From: Bacteroidia bacterium
GTDB lineage: Bacteria; Bacteroidota; Bacteroidia; Cytophagales; Cyclobacteriaceae
NCBI GenBank assembly: GCA_025356795.1
Contig: JANXRR010000211.1
Location: forward strand, 1 to 9,673
Length of the DNA stretch: 9,673 nt
Reading direction: 5' to 3'
Part shown: positions 1 to 6,235 of the stretch, one piece after another
Numbering within the stretch: the first letter of the stretch is position 1
How the letters are laid out: every line of letters starts with the position of its first letter
The notes under the pieces: model-generated
Database searches by the model: none
What the model saw: only the letters and a program-made list of their open reading frames with translations
Told to the model about the DNA's origin: nothing
Position numbers and translations under genes: made by a program

Positions 1-542
1 AAGCCTCTGATCTTATCGCCAATCATATAAAAAAAATTGTGGTCATTGGCCCTGAGTGCACCGGCAAGTCAGAACTCTCAAAATTTCTGGCAGACCATTT
101 TAAAACCGTTTGGGTAGAAGAATATGCCAGGGCGTATCTCAATAAATTGATTCATGGCTACGAAAAATCAGATCTCACAAAAATTGCCAATGGCCAGGTA
201 AGAATGGAAAATGAATGGGTGTATGATGCCAATCGCGTATTAATTTGTGATACGAATGCCATTGTAGTAAAAGTGTGGAGTGAATTTAAGTTTGGAAGTT
301 GCGACCCAGACATCCTTAAAATAATTGCAGAACGAAAATACGATTTATACTTACTTACTTACGTGGATGTGCCGTGGGAAGAGGATAAACAACGCGAGCA
401 CCCCGACAAGCGTGAGCAATTGTGGCAAATTTTCAGTAATGAATTAGGAAGGTTGAAGGTTGCCGTAGTTGACATTCGCGGAACAAGAGGGGAGAGAAGA
501 GAAAAGGCAATTGAAGCAATTGAGAAACTTCTAATAAGTTAA
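1..542 (+). CDS. NadR-like P-loop ATPase, probable nicotinamide riboside kinase (5' end outside window)
   Basis: The frame is already open at base 3 and reads ASDLIANHIKKIVVIGPECTGKS, so the GTG at 39 is not the real start: it would cut the first beta strand of the nucleotide-binding fold. The gene begins before the window. Visible motifs are a Walker A loop (GPECTGKS), the acidic stretch VEEYARAYL just after it, a second strand VLICDTN, and a lid-like segment PWEEDKQREHPDKR. This set matches the kinase domain at the C-terminus of NadR (AAA_28 type), which in Bacteroidota often stands alone. Members phosphorylate nicotinamide riboside to NMN in cytosolic NAD salvage. That substrate is inferred from family membership; a related nucleoside or small-molecule kinase is possible. 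It is followed 75 bp later by an MFS gene on the same strand. Confidence 0.8.
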   Translation, partial: ASDLIANHIKKIVVIGPECTGKSELSKFLADHFKTVWVEEYARAYLNKLIHGYEKSDLTKIANGQVRMENEWVYDANRVLICDTNAIVVKVWSEFKFGSCDPDILKIIAERKYDLYLLTYVDVPWEEDKQREHPDKREQLWQIFSNELGRLKVAVVDIRGTRGERREKAIEAIEKLLIS

Positions 543-562
543 GAGTTCAAAGGTAAATGTTA

Positions 563-570
563 TAAGTTTG
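563..570 (+). promoter_or_regulatory. Candidate Bacteroidota -7 promoter element for the MFS gene
   Basis: TAAGTTTG matches the Bacteroidota sigma-A -7 consensus TAnnTTTG exactly and lies about 48 bases before the MFS start codon, in the only gap between the two + strand genes. No convincing TTG/TTTG -33 partner is present at the expected distance, so this is a weak call. A single 8-base match can arise by chance in A/T-rich DNA. Confidence 0.3.
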
Positions 571-617
571 ACATTCAGTCTAACGACAAACATTTCAATA
601 CTTACGTTTTTCTAAGC

Positions 618-1853
618 ATGTCCACCTACAGTCCGTACGCATCTCTTTACATTAAAGATTTCAGGTTTTTTATTTTTGCCAGGCTTTGCATAACACTCGC
701 CATCCAAATTCAAGGCACCATTGTAGGCTGGCAAATATATGAACTTACGCACGACCCACTGTCGCTAGGGCTTATTGGTTTAGCGGAGGCAATTCCGGCC
801 ATCACGGTTTCATTATACGCTGGTCATGTGGCTGATATCATGGATCGAAAGAAAATTATTTTCACCACGATAGGCATTTTATTTGGTTGTTCAGCATCAC
901 TCTTATTCTTTACGTTTGACTCAGGTAAATTTGTTTTTGATTATGGAGTAACACCCATCTATTTGGTGATTTTTGTAAGTGGAATAGCGCGTGGTTTCTT
1001 ATCACCAGCTACATTTTCATTTATGCCCCAACTTGTTCCGAGAGAATTATATGCCAATGCAATTTCATTGAACAGCACCTTTTGGGAGGCTGCTGCCATT
1101 GGCGGCCCCATGATGGCGGGCTTAATTTATGGCTTCTTTGGAATTTCCGCTTCCTATGCGGTTGATGTCTTGCTCATGGCAAGCGGCCTCATTTTTTATT
1201 TTAACATCCCGAATAGGCCTGTACCGTCTTCATCAACTGACCAAAGTGTATTTGCCAAGATTAAAGAAGGAATTGGTTTCGTCTTTAGCAATCAAATTAT
1301 CTTAGCTGCCATAAGCTTAGACTTGTTTGCCGTTTTGTTTGGCGGAGCTGTTGCTCTTCTGCCCATCTTTGCAAAAGAGATTTTAAATTCAGGGCCAGAA
1401 GGCCTTGGCTTGTTACGGGCAGCACCTGCAATAGGCGCAGTGGCAACAGCAGTTTATTTAACACACAATCCCATAAAAAAACATATCGGTAAAATTTTAC
1501 TTTGGTGTGTAGCCGGTTTTGGATTGACTATGATTGGTTTTGGGCTTTCCACCAATTTTTGGTTAAGCATTGGGCTGCTCGTAATGAGCGGAATGTTTGA
1601 TAGCGTGAGTGTAATTGTGAGAAGTATGCTTATCCACACGCTTACACCCGAAAACATGAAGGGAAGGGTTTCCGCTGTGAACAGCATTTTTATTGGTTCA
1701 TCTAATGAGATAGGTTCCTTCGAATCAGGCTCTGTTGCCAAGTTAATGGGTGTAGCTACTTCTGTGGTTTTCGGAGGGTTGATGACCCTCGGTGTTGTTG
1801 GTGTTACCGGATTAAAAGCAAAGAAATTGAGAAGGTTGGATACGATTGGTTGA
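618..1853 (+). CDS. MFS exporter, EntS-type (MFS_3 family)
   Basis: A 411-residue integral membrane protein of standard MFS size with about twelve hydrophobic segments. Signature motif A lies between the second and third helices (GHVADIMDRKK, residues 69-79). The stretches RGFLSPATFSFMPQLVP, the mid-protein hydrophilic linker near residues 198-215, and the late GRVSAVNSIFIGSSNEIG match the MFS_3 subfamily that includes the siderophore exporter EntS. Members are proton-driven effluxers in the inner membrane; the substrate cannot be read from sequence. The ATG at 618 has no Shine-Dalgarno sequence, as is usual in Bacteroidota. The TGA at 1851-1853 is immediately followed by the stop (TCA on the + strand, 1854-1856) of an opposing transglutaminase fragment. 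That zero-base tail-to-tail spacing looks like an old native arrangement. Confidence 0.92.
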   Translation: MSTYSPYASLYIKDFRFFIFARLCITLAIQIQGTIVGWQIYELTHDPLSLGLIGLAEAIPAITVSLYAGHVADIMDRKKIIFTTIGILFGCSASLLFFTFDSGKFVFDYGVTPIYLVIFVSGIARGFLSPATFSFMPQLVPRELYANAISLNSTFWEAAAIGGPMMAGLIYGFFGISASYAVDVLLMASGLIFYFNIPNRPVPSSSTDQSVFAKIKEGIGFVFSNQIILAAISLDLFAVLFGGAVALLPIFAKEILNSGPEGLGLLRAAPAIGAVATAVYLTHNPIKKHIGKILLWCVAGFGLTMIGFGLSTNFWLSIGLLVMSGMFDSVSVIVRSMLIHTLTPENMKGRVSAVNSIFIGSSNEIGSFESGSVAKLMGVATSVVFGGLMTLGVVGVTGLKAKKLRRLDTIG

Positions 1854-2001
1854 TCACGGCTGCATCTGCATTTCCTGGTGTCTTCTATATGAGTTCTTTG
1901 AAAATGAGGTGATCGGCTCTGGTTCTACTACTTCACTTGCGCTGTCAACTACATTTCCATCTTCATACGAAACAGAAACAGCTACTTCTAAGGTGTGATT
2001 T
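1854..2001 (-). pseudogene. Detached 3' end of a transglutaminase gene (48 codons)
   Basis: Read on the - strand, this encodes 48 residues from NHTLEV to MQMQP. It matches residues 269-316 of the intact transglutaminase (7306-8256) with one difference, the final residue (P instead of Q). At DNA level 9 of 148 bases differ, 8 of them synonymous. Upstream of the asparagine codon the sequence switches to a REP-like hairpin element, so the catalytic part is absent. An open frame continues 26 codons into that element (ATG at 2076-2078, 74 codons in all), but those codons come from repeat DNA and the product is unlikely to be functional. The fragment abuts the MFS stop codon directly. It may be the native gene end, displaced when the accessory block entered. 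Confidence 0.85.
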
Positions 2002-2126
2002 ATTTCTCCGCAGGGTCTCGCCCCAGACTCTGCGGCACTATTGGTGAACATGATGTTGATTCGTAAATTGGTGCTCACAACTCCGCGTTGATGGCTGATG
2101 TGGATTTGACCAAGGAGTGGGATTAG
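2001..2126. repeat. REP-like hairpin element, copy A (right end missing)
   Basis: It begins with a strong hairpin: CCGCAGGGTCT at 2008-2018, a 6-nt loop, then AGACTCTGCGG at 2025-2035, with one G-T wobble. About 90 bases of core follow that are closely similar to copy B (2506-2690), including a shared ending TGACCAAGGAGTGGGATTAG. Copy A differs from B by a few substitutions and small indels around 2055-2092. It stops at 2126, where B continues into a second, inverted hairpin. The left edge coincides with the break in the transglutaminase fragment. No protein-coding content is evident. Confidence 0.75.
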
Positions 2127-2146
2127 AACAAAGTGTCTTTAATTCT

Positions 2147-2434
2147 CGTGCTGTTTTTATGAACGAACGAAATACAAATCAAAAGGTGCATTTCAATTTG
2201 TCGCGTTTTAAAATATTCGACCCCTACTGGGTCGATCGGGGGATAAAACATTTCACTTCTACAAACATTAGACTCCTCCGGAGTCCTGGCAGCAAATCCC
2301 GTTAGGGATTAAATCTTTGTAGTGCTAATTTAAACCTTTAATAAACCGACCCCATCGGGGTCGAATGTTTGCTTTTTGCGCGACAGTTTGAATTGCACCT
2401 TGTTTTTATGAGCTGAACTTTCTACTGTTAGACT
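2147..2434. mobile_element. MITE-like multi-hairpin element, copy 1
   Basis: A non-coding element repeated at 6872-7164. Its core (2185-2399) is bounded by 21-bp imperfect terminal inverted repeats (2185-2205 and 2379-2399, 18 of 21 paired). Inside are four short hairpins: CGACCC/GGGTCG (2218-2234), GACTCC/GGAGTC (2271-2285), AATCCC/GGGATT (2295-2310) and CGACCCC/GGGGTCG (2347-2363). The pair CTACAAA (2259-2265) and TTTGTAG (2316-2322) encloses the middle two. The first CGACCCC can also pair with the last GGGGTCG, so the whole element is a nested palindrome. Similarity to copy 2 extends beyond the inverted repeats on both sides. There is no transposase; movement would have to be in trans. A short + strand open frame here (2117-2305) is a by-product of the repeat. 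Confidence 0.8.
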
Positions 2435-2505
2435 TTTCAAAACCATGGCTATTCACGCTAAAAAGTATAAATTAGTAGAAAATTGAACCATGCAAAGGGA
2501 AAAAG
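2435..2505. other. Short spacer between repeat elements, with a possible 13-codon gene relic
   Basis: About 70 bases separate MITE copy 1 from REP copy B. On the + strand, ATG at 2445-2447 opens a 13-codon frame reading MAIHAKKYKLVEN and closed by TGA at 2484-2486. Its composition resembles the N-terminus of small Bacteroidota addiction-module or antitoxin-like proteins, so it might be a truncated relic. At this length the resemblance is not strong evidence. Nothing else is recognisable. Confidence 0.25.
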
Positions 2506-2690
2506 TAATTATTTCTCCGCAGGGTCTCGCCCCAGACTCTGCGGCACTATTGGTGAACATGAAGTTGATTTACAATACATAAATTGGTGTTCACAACTTT
2601 GCGTGATGGCTGATGTGGATTTGACCAAGGAGTGGGATTAGACAATGCGCAGAGTCCGAGGCCGAGACTCTGCGAAGAATAAATAATAAT
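2506..2690. repeat. REP-like hairpin element, copy B (complete)
   Basis: This intact copy of about 185 bp has a hairpin at each end: left CCGCAGGGTCT/AGACTCTGCGG (2517-2544), right CGCAGAGTC/GACTCTGCG (2648-2674, perfect 9-bp stem with a 9-nt loop). The right hairpin with its flanking AAGAATAAATAAT is close to the reverse complement of the left end, so the element has terminal inverted repeats as well as local hairpins. The core contains a further inverted pair, GTGAACA and TGTTCAC. This layout is typical of paired REP/BIME units or small MITEs mobilised by an enzyme encoded elsewhere. No REP-associated tyrosine transposase gene is present in the window. Confidence 0.7.
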
Positions 2691-2701
2691 CCAGAGGCTA
2701 T

Positions 2702-2896
2702 TTAATTTTTTAGTTCAATAAAATAAGTCCATTTGGTAGGCTTATTCTGATGTTCTGGAAATTTTTCGTACTGATTAATTTTCCTTGAAGCATCCCAAGT
2801 TGGTATTCCATTTTTAATGGAATAGTTAGCATAATAAATTCCAGTTTCTGGCGAAAAGTCCCCAGACTCGATAGCGAAAAGTTGTAATGTTTTCAT
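2702..2896 (-). CDS. Small hypothetical protein, 64 aa
   Basis: An open frame from ATG (2894-2896) to TAA (2702-2704), lying 105 bases after the PLD/J-domain gene on the same strand. The product is soluble, with no signal peptide or membrane segment. It is rich in aromatic residues and lysine, with the segments SGDFSPETGIYYANY and KPTKWTYFIELKN. I do not recognise the family. The SPETGIYY stretch is vaguely like the proline/glycine turn of small SH3-like bacterial proteins, but this is only an impression. Support for it being real comes from a protein-like composition and its position at the end of a same-strand gene run. It could be a fifth member of the cassette or an independent small gene. 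Confidence 0.5.
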   Translation of the reverse strand: MKTLQLFAIESGDFSPETGIYYANYSIKNGIPTWDASRKINQYEKFPEHQNKPTKWTYFIELKN

Positions 2897-2924
2897 TGTG
2901 TTTAATTTAAATTTTATGCAAGTA

Positions 2925-2948
2925 AGGATTAGCCGAGGATATAATCCT
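2925..2948. other. Inverted repeat in the gap before the 64-aa gene
   Basis: AGGATTA (2925-2931) pairs with TAATCCT (2942-2948) around a 10-nt loop, within the 105-bp A/T-rich gap between the PLD/J-domain gene and the 64-aa gene. There is no clear T-run after it on the - strand, so it is not a good intrinsic terminator. It could be an operator, an RNA processing site or chance. Confidence 0.3.
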
Positions 2949-3001
2949 AGATAAATTTAATAAATTATTATTTTTTAGGAATCTTTTGAAATGGTGTACC
3001 G

Positions 3002-4375
3002 TTACTCGGTTATTTTATCAACCTCGATTTGTAGATCTTCTAGTTCTTCTTTCAATTTTTGTTTTGTTGTATTGAAGTAAATATCCCAATCCTTTATATC
3101 ACTAACAGCTTTAAATGTATCACTTTGCTTAATAGCTACTATATCTGATTCAATAGTTTTTACTTGTCTTTTCAATTTTGCTATTGCTACTTTTAGTAGA
3201 TCTTTTTCTAAAACAGTCTCTGATCTAGCTTTAAAGAAGTTACCTTTCTCAAGATCTGTTAGTATCTCATTTACCTTCTCTAAGTTACTGGCATCATATG
3301 CCTCTTTTAATTCTATAAATATTCTTTCGGCAGCATCTTTAAATTCATCACTTACTTTATCAGGATGACATAAAACAGTTGCTTTTCTAAATTTCTTTTT
3401 TAGTTCTGTTTTTTGTTCTTCTGTTAGATCATATACTTCTTTTTTCCTTTCAGTATTAACTTGTTCTTGATATTGGCGTTCATCATTTTCAGCCTCTTCA
3501 TACTTTGCTTTGTCTGTTTTGAATTTTAGTTTACGCAGCTTCAAGAGATCAAGTATAATCTCACCAAGCTCCATTGAATGCCTATGATTGAAATCTGAAA
3601 GGAGTTTCTCTAGCTCTATCTTTTCATTATCATACGCATTGAGTTGATTTTCTAAGTTCTTAATCTCAAGTTTTAAAGCTGCAATTTCTGGATCAAGCCA
3701 AATGGATAGTTGTTGGTTACTAGAAATAAAAAGCTGAATCTTATTTACAGCTAACGCAAATTGGTCATGAGTAATATGTTCAATGATCTCATACAAGTCT
3801 GAATTAAAGCTATACTCCTTTAGCTTTATTATTCCCTGTTTTAGTTCATCAATGTCTTCAAGCAGAATGTGATTTTTTAGTATTTCAAGACGCTTTATAA
3901 TTTTGTCTAAAGGAAATAGTATCTCTTCCTTAATTTCATCTGGATAATATTGTTTGCGAATATTATTGAACTCAGCAATAAACTGTCCAGCTAATGTGGT
4001 ATCATTATGAGTAATAATTACATTTTCAAAATTGCTTTCGGCTTTGTAGCTCCAGTTGTAAGAACCAGTGATTACTGTGCTATAATCAATAACACAAAAC
4101 TTGTTGTGCATTAACTCAGTATCACCATTACCAACTTTGTAGCATTTTGAATTATACTTTTCTAAAACAGCAAAATCATTTTGTGCATTTGCGTTGATGT
4201 TGTCATTTGAAATAATTAATGAAATGGAGCATCCTGCTTTTGCTCTTTCAATAAGCTCAGTAAAAATAGACCTATTGGTAAACCAAGCAACGGCAATAAA
4301 AATGGATTTTTGTGCTCCTTTTATTTCTTGCTGAATGCGGTCAGCGATGTTTTCAAATATTGCCTCAGTCTGCAT
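3002..4375 (-). CDS. PLD-type nuclease/phosphodiesterase fused to coiled coils and a J domain
   Basis: The frame is open from an ATG at 4447, but the likely start is the ATG at 4373-4375, giving 457 residues. The extra 24 codons merely read the upstream TPR gene out of frame, and PLD homology begins right after MQTEAIF. The chosen ATG overlaps the TPR stop by 11 bp, suggesting translational coupling. Residues 1-145 form one PLDc_2-like domain with the HKD motif HNKFCVID (H90, K92, D97) followed by GSYNWS (104-109). One HKD per chain implies a homodimeric active site, as in the Nuc endonuclease and the Zucchini/MitoPLD family. Residues about 230-310 are charged coiled coil. Residues about 317-371 look like a compact J domain with an intact HPD motif (337-339), the element that stimulates Hsp70 ATPase. 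More coiled coil follows. Nuclease rather than lipase activity is inferred. No signal peptide is seen, so it should be cytoplasmic. Confidence 0.85.
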   Translation of the reverse strand: MQTEAIFENIADRIQQEIKGAQKSIFIAVAWFTNRSIFTELIERAKAGCSISLIISNDNINANAQNDFAVLEKYNSKCYKVGNGDTELMHNKFCVIDYSTVITGSYNWSYKAESNFENVIITHNDTTLAGQFIAEFNNIRKQYYPDEIKEEILFPLDKIIKRLEILKNHILLEDIDELKQGIIKLKEYSFNSDLYEIIEHITHDQFALAVNKIQLFISSNQQLSIWLDPEIAALKLEIKNLENQLNAYDNEKIELEKLLSDFNHRHSMELGEIILDLLKLRKLKFKTDKAKYEEAENDERQYQEQVNTERKKEVYDLTEEQKTELKKKFRKATVLCHPDKVSDEFKDAAERIFIELKEAYDASNLEKVNEILTDLEKGNFFKARSETVLEKDLLKVAIAKLKRQVKTIESDIVAIKQSDTFKAVSDIKDWDIYFNTTKQKLKEELEDLQIEVDKITE

Positions 4376-5543
4376 TTTCAAAAGAATCATAGTATTCATC
4401 ATCAGAAAGAGAGTCCAAGAATCTTTTATTTTCTTGACATTCTTCATCTGTTGGGGGGTGATACTGATGTTCTATTGGCGTTGGGAGGCTATCCCAAAGC
4501 TTATCAATTTCTTCAGATTCGTTAAGAGGATCAATTTCAACTGCTTTTTTTATGTCCGCCTCTGCTTGTGAATACTTAGAAAAGATAAGCAATACACTAG
4601 CTCGTCTTATATATGCAGTTGAATTGTTTGGGTCAATTTCAATTGCCCTATTGCAATCCTCTATCGCTGTTGGGTTAAATAAGCTAACTCTTGAATTGGC
4701 CTTTTCATAACCACGATTTGCAAATGCAGTAGAATTACTTGAATCAAGTTCAATTGCAATGTTGTAATCCTCTATGATTTCCATGTTATATTCTGTCGTA
4801 AAATTTTTTCTTTTAGCTATGGCTCTATTAAAATAGGCAATTGAATAGTCAGGTTTAATCTTTATCGCTGACGTAAAATCGTCAATTGCCCCATCATAAT
4901 TCCCTAAATTAGATTTTGCTAAACCACGGTTATAATAACTGATTGAATCCTTTGGATTGAATTCAATTGCTGTTGTCGTGAATTCAATTGTTTCTATATA
5001 AACTCTTAAATCCCTGGATTCTCCGTTTCGTATTATTGTTGCTTGTGTATAATCCGCAAGCGCACCTTCGTAATCTTTGAGAATTTCTTTAACAGCTCCT
5101 CTGTAGATATAGGCTAGCCAGTGCGGTTCAATTATTATTGAAGTAGTAAAGTCTTCAATTGAACCGTAAAACTCTTTAAGTATTTTTTTTGCTTTGCCTC
5201 TTTCAATAAAAATCCGATTTTTTGGTTCAAACTCTAAGAATTTTGTATAATCCTCTATTGCCCCTTCATAATCCATTTGGAAGCGGATTTTTGCATTGGC
5301 TCGCCTTTCATACGGTAAATGGTAGCTTGGATCCAATTCAATTGCCTTAGTGTAATCTTCCAATACTGTTATATCATGGTGAAATTTATTTTGAGCTCGT
5401 TTGTAATAGTATTCTGCTAAGGAATGATCACGTGCAACTTTCTCTAAAAGGATCTTTTGAGTTATCTCAATTGAATTTTTAGTACGGATGAGTGAAGAGG
5501 AATTAAGTGAAATTAGGAGTTTATTGTCATCTTGTCTTTCCAT
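4365..5543 (-). CDS. TPR-repeat protein, about nine repeats
   Basis: A 392-residue protein made almost wholly of tetratricopeptide repeats between residues about 40 and 335. Repeats show the usual spacing of tyrosine/arginine in helix A (for example YYNRGLAKSNLGNYDGAIDDF) and helix B ending AIELDPS, AIKIKPD or AIEIDPN. I count eight clear repeats plus one degenerate repeat near residues 180-200. There is no signal peptide or transmembrane segment, and the C-terminus is acidic (SLSDDEYYDSFENAD). TPR arrays bind peptides or other proteins, so this is probably the scaffold or sensor of the cassette rather than an enzyme. It lies 44 bp after the HNH gene and overlaps the PLD/J-domain gene by 11 bp. 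Because TPR domains are common Hsp70/Hsp90 partners, pairing with a J-domain protein is suggestive. No specific role can be assigned. Confidence 0.88.
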   Translation of the reverse strand: MERQDDNKLLISLNSSSLIRTKNSIEITQKILLEKVARDHSLAEYYYKRAQNKFHHDITVLEDYTKAIELDPSYHLPYERRANAKIRFQMDYEGAIEDYTKFLEFEPKNRIFIERGKAKKILKEFYGSIEDFTTSIIIEPHWLAYIYRGAVKEILKDYEGALADYTQATIIRNGESRDLRVYIETIEFTTTAIEFNPKDSISYYNRGLAKSNLGNYDGAIDDFTSAIKIKPDYSIAYFNRAIAKRKNFTTEYNMEIIEDYNIAIELDSSNSTAFANRGYEKANSRVSLFNPTAIEDCNRAIEIDPNNSTAYIRRASVLLIFSKYSQAEADIKKAVEIDPLNESEEIDKLWDSLPTPIEHQYHPPTDEECQENKRFLDSLSDDEYYDSFENAD

Positions 5544-5587
5544 TGTATTCGAGTTTTGGAATGTTTTGATTTATGTCTTTAAGTAAG

Positions 5588-6229
5588 CTAGTTTACTCTA
5601 TAACTAGGTAAAAACTGGGTAAAAAAATCACCAACCATCTTTGAAGTTAACTCTTTTATTTCTGAAGGCTCTTCGAGGCCTAGTGTTACATAAGTTACTC
5701 TTGGACTAATGTTTACAGGAAAGTATTCCTCATCTTTCTTATCCTTACTAATAAAAATCCAAGGCTTATAGTTATGATTTCGGCCATTACCGAAGTCCTC
5801 TGGTGGGTAAATGCGGCTTTCAACAAAATTACCTTTCATGTCGTAAACAGGTATTTGTTGTGTTAGATGTAATGAAGTATGACATTGTTTGCATAGGGTT
5901 ACTAAATCATCGTCTTCGTATTCCCAGCTCATTCGGCCTTCAATATACTTTTTATGATGTATTTGTAGTACAGGTAAAACTAGCCAGTCCCTATCAAAGT
6001 CAATTTCAATTGTTAACCCATTTTTTTGTGATGAAATGCGATAAGTACTGAACGAAGGTGAACACTCATATTCGTGTAATTCAACAAATGAATTATGATC
6101 GATTAATTCAACAACTCCGAGTTGGGGATTAAACGTTTTACAGTATTGACATGAATAATTATCCCGATGGAGAATTACCCTTCTTTTTTCAATCCAATCC
6201 TTGGCACCAAAGTTTTTTGATTTTGACAT
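5588..6229 (-). CDS. HNH endonuclease-like protein
   Basis: A 213-residue protein whose N-terminal half is an HNH (beta-beta-alpha metal) domain: CQYC (C27, C30), the catalytic-type pair IHH (H91, H92), then EDDDLVTLCKQCHTSLH with C113, C116, H117 and H121. The cysteine pairs would bind structural zinc, and the second histidine of IHH would be the general base. The spacer between CQYC and IHH is about 60 residues, longer than the usual 20-30, and holds a beta-rich insertion (ECSPSFSTYRISSQKNG). The C-terminal 80 residues are unfamiliar. It starts 6 bp after the stop of the NTF2-like gene, so the two are surely co-transcribed. The products of such genes are DNA nickases or double-strand nucleases; the target is unknown. 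Confidence 0.85.
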   Translation of the reverse strand: MSKSKNFGAKDWIEKRRVILHRDNYSCQYCKTFNPQLGVVELIDHNSFVELHEYECSPSFSTYRISSQKNGLTIEIDFDRDWLVLPVLQIHHKKYIEGRMSWEYEDDDLVTLCKQCHTSLHLTQQIPVYDMKGNFVESRIYPPEDFGNGRNHNYKPWIFISKDKKDEEYFPVNISPRVTYVTLGLEEPSEIKELTSKMVGDFFTQFLPSYRVN

Positions 6230-6235
6230 ACTATA

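Noticed and set aside
39..41. GTG as the start of the first gene
   Set aside because: The frame is open to the window edge and the GTG falls inside the beta strand before the P-loop, so the true start is upstream.
1454..1741. 95-codon open frame on the - strand
   Set aside because: It lies entirely inside the MFS gene in antisense; its composition simply mirrors the hydrophobic codons of that gene.
2008..2035. Intrinsic terminator for the MFS gene
   Set aside because: The hairpin is strong but has no T-run on either side and recurs at 2517-2544 as part of a repeat element.
2117..2305. 62-codon + strand open frame
   Set aside because: It runs through MITE copy 1 hairpins; the equivalent frame in copy 2 is shifted by the missing A, so it is not conserved as protein.
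2259..2322. tRNA-like cloverleaf in the MITE-like element
   Set aside because: The closing 7-bp stem and two arms recall a tRNA, but there is no anticodon arm, no T-loop consensus GTTCRAnYC and the arms have the wrong sizes; the structure is reported as part of the repeat.
2001..2700. CRISPR array
   Set aside because: There are only two copies of each repeat, with no regular short spacing and no Cas genes.
4376..4447. Upstream ATG giving the PLD-J protein 24 more residues
   Set aside because: These codons overlap the TPR C-terminus out of frame and precede the start of PLD homology; the ATG at 4373-4375 with an 11-bp overlap is more natural.
4310..4571. Two + strand open frames of 71 and 78 codons
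   Set aside because: Both are antisense to the junction of the TPR and PLD-J genes, which have strong domain support.
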